Source: Tritrichomonas musculus
Lineage: Eukaryota; Parabasalia; Tritrichomonadida; Tritrichomonadidae
DNA: 64,000 nucleotides
Reading direction: 5' to 3'
Assembly: GCA_039105265.1 (NCBI GenBank)
Contig: JAPFFF010000003.1
Span: forward strand, 6,758,001-6,822,000
The translations under genes were made by a program, and so were the position numbers. The notes beneath the pieces are model-generated. The model was not told the origin of the DNA and made no database searches. It worked only from the letters and a program-made list of their open reading frames with translations. Shown piece by piece: positions 50,830 to 59,449 of the stretch (within the stretch, counting starts at the first letter, position 1; every line of letters starts with the position of its first letter).

Positions 50830-53430
50830 GAAAATAGAAAACTCAGGGAAGAAAGGCTCAGAAATTGAAGAACAACCAAATGAATTCCAATTTGGGAAAT
50901 GATATTTGAAAATGACATTTGTGAAGAAGAAAATCGAGTAAAATTGGATGATTTTATAAGAGCTCATGAAGTAAAGAAAATTCGACTACAAAAAAAGCAC
51001 ATGTTTTGACTCAACTTCTATCTGAATTACAAGAATGCTTTGATGAACCGTTCAATTTGAGAGAAGCTAAGTACTCAGAAAATCAATCGTCTGATGAATT
51101 AGTCAATTAATAAACGACTTTTAATTTTAACTTATTGTTGTTAAATGCTAATCTTTATTAAAAAGATGACTGAAATTCAAGGCATAGAGCAAAATCAAGA
51201 ATCAATTGAACAAATAATAGATAATTTAAATCAAAATCAAGAACCACCTCCAGCGACCATAAAAAAATCCTCGGTGAAACAAGTAACAGAAATGTAGAAT
51301 TCACAAAACAAATTTGGATATCGACGAAAAATGCTGATGAATCTATAACAAATGAAATAATTCAAATAAAAGACGATAAAATTGTTGAAATGATGGAAAA
51401 TTTCGATTATTTTCCTATTGAAGATTGGGACTATCAAACAAAAATGTATGATTCAAATCTAAAAAAGAATTATCAAAATGAGTTTGAAAAATAGACATAC
51501 TTGTTTTTCAAAACAAAACAACTTGATTGGAATGAAGAAGAATTCAAAAAGAGATGCTTAAAATTTCTGACTCAGCATTACAATTCATATGCTTATTTAC
51601 AATCAATTGTATACTAAACAGATTATGCTTTATAAGAATTATGAATTAGGTTTTTATCAATCAGGTTAGGTTTATGATTGGAATATATTTCAACCCTTTT
51701 TTGATGAAAAACTTAATTATAATTGAGGTCAATCTTTGATTCATGACTTTACAGAAATTGAATATCAAAAAGCGATTAGTTTATATAAGAAAAATTAATG
51801 GAGAGGAAAAGCAGATGAAAGCAAGTTAACTCCACAAGGGTTAGAAATAAGAAATAATGAGAAAAAATTTCTCCTATTATAATTGCATATATGAAAAAAT
51901 GTATGCATGAAAGGATCATTTACTATTTCATATTCTCATTAATATACATTATTAGAAGTATACTTTGTGAAACATTGAACTTTGATATAATGAACCTATG
52001 TTCTTAATAAATTATAATTCGTCTCTTGATTCTTTTGTTATATTAAAAATTTTCTTTATTCCTAGAATAGGATTATTACAAATGCTTTAATTTTACAATT
52101 ATTAGAAACTTTCATTATAGTGATTATCTTGGATAATCTGTTTATGACAAAAATATATTACAACCTTTCTGAGTTTATTTTGGTGAAAATTATCTCAAAA
52201 AGGAAAGAGGCGTTCATTTTTTGCTCACATGGATCAAAAACACACTTCCAAAGCAAGTTTTCACATAGATTAATGTAAGAATTTCCAATTAATTTCTTTA
52301 TTATTTGCATTAATGAATAATTATTAAAATGAATCAATGGAGAATGCATTCTCATCAAAACCAAGGCAGACACAATTTTCTTGGGTGATGGAAGGTATCC
52401 TATTTGGTGAAACCCTTTTCATTGCTGTTTTAATATAATTAACATAAAATTCAATAAAAATAACATTTGATGTAATCGATAAACAATCTTTCAATCACCT
52501 TCAAGCATGTTGAAAACAATTACAAATATAAATCATTAGAAAATTTTCTATGTTAAATAAAAAGTATCTGGAATTGTTATTGATGGTGAGAACAATTTTG
52601 AGCTCTTTTAGGGAAAGAAAATTTTAGCATTATTATAGATATTAGTGTTAAAGTTTTTTAGTTATTAACCAAAGTTTGGAAAGAATTGACATGAGTTACA
52701 TATTTGGATTATTATAATAATATCATGATTCAGCTTTCGAGAAGCAAATTGGTGAGAAAGTTCTAAAGGTAAGCAGACACTGTTTCAATTCTGTTTATAT
52801 ACTTTATAATTTATATCAAAATTATATGCATTCCAAAGTTTGCCAGTATTGTCTAAACACACTAATTATCCTGATTTATTAGAATACTGTTGAAAATGAA
52901 GCGTGATTATGTCATGGAGGTTATGTAAACGTAATGATATAATGTGTAATTTATTGTCTTCCATGAGATGTATACTCAGCACTTATTTGCAAAATGAAAA
53001 TTATAAAATGCATAATTCTTTCCATTCACATTGTCTGAACTCATATATATGCATATCTTTCTTTTGCATTTTGAATTTTAACAAACCTTTCATGCTTTCC
53101 ATACATATGAAAAATTATAAGAATTATAAGTCTTTTTGAGGATGCAGTTCAAAATATTAACAAATACATTCAATATGAATTTTTATTCATTAAACCTCTG
53201 GCTCATTAGGATATCAAATCTTCTTCTCAAAAAAAGAAAACTATCAATTTCTTTTTTTGACCAAAAATTATTCTTCATGCAACTTACATAGATTCCGAAA
53301 TTGACAATAATTGCAGGGTTACAGATTAATTCTCAAAATAAACTCTCCTCTTATTTATTGAAGCCAATTTTTATGTATTCAAAAAGTTTGATATAAACGG
53401 TCATTTTTTCTATGACATGTTCTCAAAAAA
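50830..53430. pseudogene. Decayed coding-like DNA of unknown origin
   Basis: This 2.6-kb stretch has higher sequence complexity than the AT-rich spacers, with patches that read like protein in one frame or another: EENRVKLDDFIRAHEVKKIR near 50920, then an acidic Gln/Asn-rich piece near 51170, and LDWNEEEFKKRCLKFLTQHY near 51520. On the minus strand, 52373-52158 is also weakly protein-like. No intact gene and no recognised family. It sits directly upstream of the Merlin remnant and may be part of one or more old mobile elements. Confidence 0.45.
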
Positions 53431-53437
53431 CAATGAT

Positions 53438-53605
53438 AAGGGTTATATCTAATAAAGATAATTATAAGGAATATATCTAATAAAGATAATTATAAGGAAT
53501 ATATCTAATAAAGATAATTATAAGGAATATATCTAATAAAGATAATTATAAGGAATATATCTAATAAAGATAATTATGAGGAATATATCTAATAAAGACA
53601 TTTCA
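53438..53605. repeat. 28-bp tandem repeat, six copies
   Basis: Copies start at 53438, 53466, 53494, 53522, 53550 and 53578. The four central ones are identical (AAGGAATATATCTAATAAAG followed by ATAATTAT); the outer two differ by a few bases. The array ends about 50 bp past the stop of the DYRK kinase, on its 3' side. Confidence 0.95.
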
Positions 53606-53657
53606 TAAACGAACATATTTTAACAGAAAACAAAATTAAAAAACAAAAATATAAAAT

Positions 53658-55316
53658 TCAATAATGCCAGTGCGGTCTATTTCCCAATCTTGCTGTTTTT
53701 GGTTCTTTGACTGCATATTTTTTTTGGGTCGTAAAAGTACTGATCAAATTATTTTGTCCTTTTGCTGTAGTTTTTTTCATTCTCTCTTTTTCATTCTCTT
53801 TTTCTTTTTCATATTTATTTCTTTTGATGATAAGAGCATCAATCTCTTCTTGCATCCATTCAGTCTGGAGGGCTTCTTCTGGCGTCATTCTTTGATCTGG
53901 ATCCCAAACTAAACAAGCTTTTACGAATTGGGCTGCTGGTCTTGGCAAAAGCGTCAACATTAATGATAAAGGTTGCATTTTTGCACATAAATCCACATCT
54001 TCTTCATATTCATCTATTGCTTCACAGCTTGGGACTTCAGCACAGTTCATATTAAAATCGGATGTATCAAAATCTTCTGAATAATAATCAGGATTTGGTT
54101 GCTCGTTAATAGAATTTAATGCAGCTTGGATTTGATCCCAGTTTTTTGAATATTGGTAAATTTCTGGTGGAGCTGGACCTAACGATATATTAAGCATCCG
54201 AGCTAACTCCAATCCATCTCGAGCCGAATAAAGGACCTCCCCGACAATTAGTTCGAAAACAACACACCCAAGACTCCACATGTCGATGGGAGGTCCATAT
54301 CTGATGCCATATAATATTTCAGGGGCTCGGTAATAACGACTTTGTATATAAGTAAATATCTGTTCTTCAGTAAAACATGCAGTACCAAAATCGGCAACTT
54401 TTGTGTTAAGTAAATTTTCATCATTAGCGATAATATTTTCAGGTTTGATATCTGCATGCACTATTCCCTTTGAAGCTAATTCTCGAAGGCATAAGAGCGT
54501 TTGAAATGTAATATGACGGACTTGATTGACCGGAATTCGCGAATACTGTCTGCTTTCAGCTATAGATAACATATCCGTATACAATAATTCTAATGAAAGG
54601 CAATAATGACCTCTAAAATTGAATGATTCGATAAGTTTTACAGAATGCTTTCCATTAAGTTGCGATTGAATTTTGGCTTCAAGTTCGGCATCTTGTAGAC
54701 AATCAAGTTTGGCTCGAATGATTTTGATAGCAACAGGAATGCCTAGTTTATGGTCAACACACCTATAAACTGTTGAAAAGGCTCCTCCTCCAGCATGGGA
54801 AATAATTTGGTATCTATATTTAATATGATCATTTGGGAGGGCCCGATATTGTTTCTTACGATCATCATAATCATAAATATATGAAGCTCTAAATGGCTTA
54901 CTTTCCAATTCCCCAATGTAATAAATTTCTTTGAATTGCAATATTTCACCGATTTCGAGAGGGACAAGTTGGTTATTAAAAACTTGAAGTACTTCTGCTG
55001 GAGTTAATGGGGCTCCCGGAAGTGGTTTAATTGATGATTCATCGAATTGACATTGAGTTCTTGACGATCCAACACGTGATCCACAAGGACTAGGCATACT
55101 GGCATTATTATGCTCAGGGAAAAATCCTGGAATTTTTGAAAGCGGAGGAAGTTGAATTTGCGGTCTAACACGAGAGGTGGCGGCTGAAGGAAAAGAATGA
55201 CTTGTCGAATTATTAATACCTAAAAGAGATAAAAATGGAATAGGGTTTTGATCACGAATTACTCTTGGATTTGAACTGAAATGCTCGAGTGCAGGAAGAG
55301 AAGAGCGATTCTTCAT
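53658..55316 (-). CDS. DYRK-family dual-specificity protein kinase
   Basis: A 552-residue kinase with a DYRK layout. Residues 1-100 are Ser/Pro-rich. A DH-box-like region follows (about 104-135, LTPAEVLQVFNNQL...EIYYIG), then the linker PNDHIKYRYQI typical of class II DYRKs such as DYRK2/Pom1. The catalytic domain has GGGAFSTVY (175-183), Lys198 in VAIKII, HADIKPEN (287-294; DYRKs usually have HCD and most kinases HRD), DFG (309-311) and FTYIQSRYYRAPE (321-333). Tyr323 is the counterpart of the autophosphorylated second Tyr of the DYRK YxY pair; the first is Phe. DMWSLGC follows. An acidic insert (about 405-445) precedes the end of the C-lobe, and the tail is Lys/Glu-rich. ATG at 55314-55316. 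DYRKs control cell growth, polarity and stress responses; the target here is unknown. It is divergent from the HEM/NAP1 gene. Confidence 0.93.
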   Translation of the reverse strand: MKNRSSLPALEHFSSNPRVIRDQNPIPFLSLLGINNSTSHSFPSAATSRVRPQIQLPPLSKIPGFFPEHNNASMPSPCGSRVGSSRTQCQFDESSIKPLPGAPLTPAEVLQVFNNQLVPLEIGEILQFKEIYYIGELESKPFRASYIYDYDDRKKQYRALPNDHIKYRYQIISHAGGGAFSTVYRCVDHKLGIPVAIKIIRAKLDCLQDAELEAKIQSQLNGKHSVKLIESFNFRGHYCLSLELLYTDMLSIAESRQYSRIPVNQVRHITFQTLLCLRELASKGIVHADIKPENIIANDENLLNTKVADFGTACFTEEQIFTYIQSRYYRAPEILYGIRYGPPIDMWSLGCVVFELIVGEVLYSARDGLELARMLNISLGPAPPEIYQYSKNWDQIQAALNSINEQPNPDYYSEDFDTSDFNMNCAEVPSCEAIDEYEEDVDLCAKMQPLSLMLTLLPRPAAQFVKACLVWDPDQRMTPEEALQTEWMQEEIDALIIKRNKYEKEKENEKERMKKTTAKGQNNLISTFTTQKKYAVKEPKTARLGNRPHWHY

Positions 55317-55550
55317 GCAACAAAAACTTCAAATTCAAACAAAAAAAATTAACGTGATTCTCATTCAATTCTTTGAAAAAATAAGAAAATAAACGAACAT
55401 ATTGAGTTCAATTATATTTGAGAAAGTATTTGGTCTTTAAATGGAAAATTTTATTAGATGATTTTTTGAATTGATTTTGTATATCAATTGAAAAAAAATT
55501 TTTCCTATGAAATATGATTCATTCAAATTTTTATAAAAATAAAATAAAAT
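55317..55550. promoter_or_regulatory. Shared divergent promoter region of DYRK kinase and HEM/NAP1
   Basis: The two starts lie 234 bp apart, facing away from each other, so this AT-rich spacer must hold both promoters. On the plus strand, TCATTCA at 55519-55525, about 30 bp before the HEM/NAP1 ATG, fits the trichomonad initiator TCA(C/T)(A/T). A similar TCATTCA occurs at 55361. No matching site was clear for the kinase. Confidence 0.4.
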
Positions 55551-58500
55551 ATGATTTCTCAGCCAGGCGATTATGATATATCAGAAATACTTTGTCGTCA
55601 TGTTGATCACGTTGATGCTAGTCTCGAAGTTTTGAAATCGATTGTTGACTCAAGCTCAAAATTTTCTGAAGCATTGAAAACAAAGCAAGGCGGAAACTTC
55701 GTTACATTTTTAAAACAATATGAATCAGCAGTAGCTTCATTTAGGCCAACTTTACCAAAAATGGATTCAAACATGCAAAGTTTCGGAAGAGATCATTTGA
55801 GTAATTTGGAAATAGCACTTATTATTATTGACAGCCTCGTTAATTGGATGCACGTAGCTTGCACACAATTAGTCGCTATTGACAGCCATTCACAAGAATT
55901 TGATCTTCAATGGAACAACCTATTATCAGTTCAAGTTTGCCAAATTTTTGTTAAGCTTAATAATGTTTCTCTCTTTTTCCATTACTTTCCAAACTGCCGC
56001 ATAATTGTTCTTATGGCAAATCATTTTGATAAACTCAAAAACATTCAATTATCAATATCTTACAAAGACTTATTGAAGATTATTACAAAAGCAACAGCAA
56101 ATCCATTTGGGTACTTAAATGATAATTTGAAGCCTTTGTCTCAAAAGTTTTCAAGTTTAATAGCATCTATTGGCCCATTCTTTTTGCGTGCTCTAGGATC
56201 ATGGCCTATTGTTAATTGGCAAGAATTTATTATATTAGAGCGACAACAACATGTAGTTGAATCGACGTTACCATCGCTTCCAAGAATAGTTTTAATGAAC
56301 ATGACCACAATATTTGAGACAGTTCTATTTTTCTCATTTGTATTTCCGCGTATCGTTTCCACACACTCACAATTTTACTCTTTGATGGAAAATGTTTTTA
56401 GTGATTGCCCTTTTGCTTATATTACGAGAACATATAAAGTATCTATTAACCAGATTTATGAAACTTTTAAGATAATGGGATCAAGCGGGGAACAAAAACT
56501 TACACTTCCAATTTCTCTTTTTGTTAATGTTCGTCAAGCAGCAGAGATTAAAGACCAAATTTCTCACATCCAACGTATGAAACATATTTATTTAATTGTT
56601 AAAGACATTGTCGAAATTTCAGCATACGATATTTCTTATCTTCCGCGCTTTATTTACGATGTTATACCTCTTGCAGGATTTGCTGCATATGAATTAAGAA
56701 CTGGCCTTATGAAAGGCATTGTTAATTCAGAAATTGCCCAGCTTTTGTCACTGATGGTCGAACTAGCTCAACTTATTTCAAAGAATAAGGATTTCATATC
56801 ACGTTTCTTCCTATTTAATCTTGGTACTATTGATCTTAACTACTTGAATCAGATTACGGCCAAATATTCTGAAGGCGGTGAAGAATGGCAGAATAATATC
56901 GTCAATCAATTCCGGGTTATTTCCGAATCATTATCATCGTTAGATCTCGATGCCTTTGATAAAGGAACTCGCTATGACACAACTCCGCTTATAACTACAA
57001 TAGGACGTTGCTTTTACCACTTTAATAACATAAAACTTACAGAAAGAGCTGGGTACATGCATTCTGCATACGAGCATATAATGACAATTTATCTTCACCT
57101 CAAACTAATGAGTGATCCTTTGGGCACTTTTCTAGAGATATGTCCTTTACATAAGTTTTGGACTTTCAGGGATGTCTTATCGAAGTATTCTGACACTTAT
57201 CCAGGAGGAATTCAATATTTCGGCTCTATTATCACTCTTGTTTCATTCTTTAACCTAGACAACGTTGTTCTTACTTTACTTGAAGCTGAAGATAAACGAA
57301 ACGGACGTTTTGTAACTGAATCTAGAGAAAAGATTCTAAATTCCATTAAAAAAATATTTTCTGATTTTTTGGGTCCAACATCAAATCTTTTACAAGTTGT
57401 CAGTCAGAACAGATTCTTTAGAAGTTTCAATTTCAGACCATTCCATAAATATACACCACAAGTAGAACAAAATAGTGATAAGAATGCACGACCAGAACTT
57501 CAAATTAATTATGTTGATACAGTTCTTCAATTAAAAGAACTTATGCGAGTTTTACCAGGCGTTATTTCAACCGGAATTGGCGAAATGACAATTACAGACT
57601 TTTTAGCAAAGAGCTTAACCGAGCAAGTTAATACTTTTATTGTACCAAGTGATCATATTGTTCCACCATTTTGGATTGATGCTGCTTTTTCAGCCTCAAC
57701 TCAACTTTTGTGGCCAATTTTTTCACTTCTTGGTGTTTCATATCCGCGAAAATTAATGGAAATTCGATTTGAAAACTCAAAATCGTCCGAAAATTCAGCT
57801 GTTTTGTTTTCAAATTTAATTCTTACAATGAAAAACCCATCTTCGCAAGATCCAGGTAATAAAAACGCACAAAAAGCAGAAAGTCCCAAATTCATTGATA
57901 AATTCGTCAGACGTTTAACATCATTTCTTGAATCAGATTATCGAAAGACAATTTACAGGACTCATGGCCATTGCTTTGAAAATATCACTACTATTGCTAA
58001 TCCAAGAGTTAAAGGAGCAGATGACCAAGATTACGTGTCACCTGAACTTAGATATCTTAATCTTACAGATGGAGATCTTCAAAATGCAAAAATTAGTTAC
58101 GAGGCAGCAGATTATTTCTCTGAAGAAGGATTTAGATATCTCATTTCAAATCTAGGCTTACATGCTGGTTTCAGTGTTGATGTTATACTCGTCAATGAAG
58201 CTGTTAATTCAATTATTAAGATTTATAGCATATATAAGAAGATACCAGAACTTGATAAATGGTTTTCATCAGCTGCAAAAACAAACAGTGCTGAGAGGAC
58301 TGTAACTGTTTTGAATCATTGTCTCGGTGATGCTTCATCAAACAAAGACATCGCAGAAGCAGCTCAAGAACTTGTTCATCTTGGTGTAATTTTAACAACG
58401 AGGAAACTTTTAAGAGACGCCATGTCAGAAAGTGTTGATACTTCAATGCCAGGAATGATGCAGCTTTTATCTGCAGCATTTTTAAGGACTCAAAATAATA

Positions 58501-59093
58501 TTTCTCAACGTGAAGATTTTGTAAAAGAAATTGCCTCTAATTGGAACAATTACAAGTTCCTTAAATATATTCTTGAATCTCGTTTCGAAGAGAAGAAAAT
58601 GCCAAAAGAAAATGATCCCATGAAATTATTCTGTTTCTTATCTCTTCTTTTAGATAGTTCTATTTTTGATGACGTTAAATTCATTCCTGATAATGAAATG
58701 ATGACAAGAAATATGCATCTTATTCCTGTTGCTATTGAAGGCTTCATAAATGTTCTTGATGTTTTCTCTAACCAAACAAGTGACGCTATTATTACATCTG
58801 GAATGAATATTTTCTTCAGAACTCTTCAGAAAATCTATAATAAGAAGAGATCTGATGTTGCTAGTGGCCAGAAAAAGGGAAAGCTTACTCAATCTTCGGT
58901 GAATGCATTGATCATCCTTGGCGACTTGTTCCCTAAGTTTGTCAAATCAGTAGAATATGGAAGAATTGGACAATGTTTCCAATATTCCCTTGTAAATGAA
59001 TCTTATAGAGAAATTGAAAGCGAATATAGATCAGAGAAGAAAGAAAAGACATTGTCCCGAAAAAAGAGTTTGAAGACAACAATGAAATATTGA
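55551..59093 (+). CDS. HEM/NAP1 (NCKAP1-like) subunit of the WAVE/SCAR complex
   Basis: A 1,180-residue, nearly all-helical protein, close to human NCKAP1 (about 1,130). The clearest match is in the last third: SEEGFRYL...LGLHAGFSVD (from about 856) aligns with GPYGMKFLSESLMWHIS of NCKAP1. LNHCLGD and LGVILTTRKLLRDAM (about 921-958) align with [20 protein letters not shown], and LIILGDLFPKFV.S near the end with LLLDMIVQESPFL. The N-terminal half shows only helical character and a less certain likeness. HEM proteins hold Sra1/PIR121 and the WAVE/SCAR-Abi-HSPC300 part together, passing Rac signals to Arp2/3-driven actin growth at the cell edge, which fits a protist that becomes amoeboid on contact. 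The basic C-terminal tail (KKEKTLSRKKSLKTTMKY) is not typical. No break seen; single exon. Confidence 0.75.
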   Translation: MISQPGDYDISEILCRHVDHVDASLEVLKSIVDSSSKFSEALKTKQGGNFVTFLKQYESAVASFRPTLPKMDSNMQSFGRDHLSNLEIALIIIDSLVNWMHVACTQLVAIDSHSQEFDLQWNNLLSVQVCQIFVKLNNVSLFFHYFPNCRIIVLMANHFDKLKNIQLSISYKDLLKIITKATANPFGYLNDNLKPLSQKFSSLIASIGPFFLRALGSWPIVNWQEFIILERQQHVVESTLPSLPRIVLMNMTTIFETVLFFSFVFPRIVSTHSQFYSLMENVFSDCPFAYITRTYKVSINQIYETFKIMGSSGEQKLTLPISLFVNVRQAAEIKDQISHIQRMKHIYLIVKDIVEISAYDISYLPRFIYDVIPLAGFAAYELRTGLMKGIVNSEIAQLLSLMVELAQLISKNKDFISRFFLFNLGTIDLNYLNQITAKYSEGGEEWQNNIVNQFRVISESLSSLDLDAFDKGTRYDTTPLITTIGRCFYHFNNIKLTERAGYMHSAYEHIMTIYLHLKLMSDPLGTFLEICPLHKFWTFRDVLSKYSDTYPGGIQYFGSIITLVSFFNLDNVVLTLLEAEDKRNGRFVTESREKILNSIKKIFSDFLGPTSNLLQVVSQNRFFRSFNFRPFHKYTPQVEQNSDKNARPELQINYVDTVLQLKELMRVLPGVISTGIGEMTITDFLAKSLTEQVNTFIVPSDHIVPPFWIDAAFSASTQLLWPIFSLLGVSYPRKLMEIRFENSKSSENSAVLFSNLILTMKNPSSQDPGNKNAQKAESPKFIDKFVRRLTSFLESDYRKTIYRTHGHCFENITTIANPRVKGADDQDYVSPELRYLNLTDGDLQNAKISYEAADYFSEEGFRYLISNLGLHAGFSVDVILVNEAVNSIIKIYSIYKKIPELDKWFSSAAKTNSAERTVTVLNHCLGDASSNKDIAEAAQELVHLGVILTTRKLLRDAMSESVDTSMPGMMQLLSAAFLRTQNNISQREDFVKEIASNWNNYKFLKYILESRFEEKKMPKENDPMKLFCFLSLLLDSSIFDDVKFIPDNEMMTRNMHLIPVAIEGFINVLDVFSNQTSDAIITSGMNIFFRTLQKIYNKKRSDVASGQKKGKLTQSSVNALIILGDLFPKFVKSVEYGRIGQCFQYSLVNESYREIESEYRSEKKEKTLSRKKSLKTTMKY

Positions 59094-59449
59094 TTTTTTT
59101 TTTATTTTAAAAATTTAATTATTTAAAAAAGGATTTTATTTTTAATTTCAACTTGCAGTTATTGATTTAAAATTCGGCGTAAAAAAACAAATATAACCAT
59201 AACACTTGCTATCATTTATTTCTGATGTGACATAAGTCTAGTAAATTATTAAATAAATTTTATACTTAAAAGATGGCGAAATCTGTTTCAAATGAACACG
59301 TATTATATTTTTGATTGCAGTAATTGCAAAAGCTGAAATGCAGAAATGGATAAATTCAAAGAGAATTCTCTTTATTTTATGCAAGGTTAAATTCAACGAA
59401 ATTTAACCTTTATATTTAACCTTAAAAAATTTCGTTATTGGAAATCAAA
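59094..59449. promoter_or_regulatory. Intergenic region with inverted repeats before the RCC1-like gene
   Basis: GGTTAAATT (59385-59393) and AATTTAACC (59400-59408) form a perfect 9-bp stem about 40 bp before the ATG. ATTTAACCTT is repeated at about 59401 and 59417, and AACGAAATTT/AAATTTCGTT forms an overlapping inverted pair. These may be regulatory or simply secondary structure near the transcript start. Confidence 0.35.

Noticed and set aside
53438-53605. CRISPR array
   Set aside because: The 28-bp units follow each other without spacers, and the host is eukaryotic.
53664-58892. ORFs opposite or overlapping the DYRK and HEM/NAP1 genes (for example 53664-53912, 54248-54457, 56141-56362, 58216-58479)
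   Set aside because: They lie wholly within well supported genes in other frames and have no family motif.
59438-59449. TTG start for the RCC1-like gene
   Set aside because: A normal ATG follows four codons later at 59450, and non-ATG starts are not expected here. The same applies to the TTG at 32966 for the transposase.
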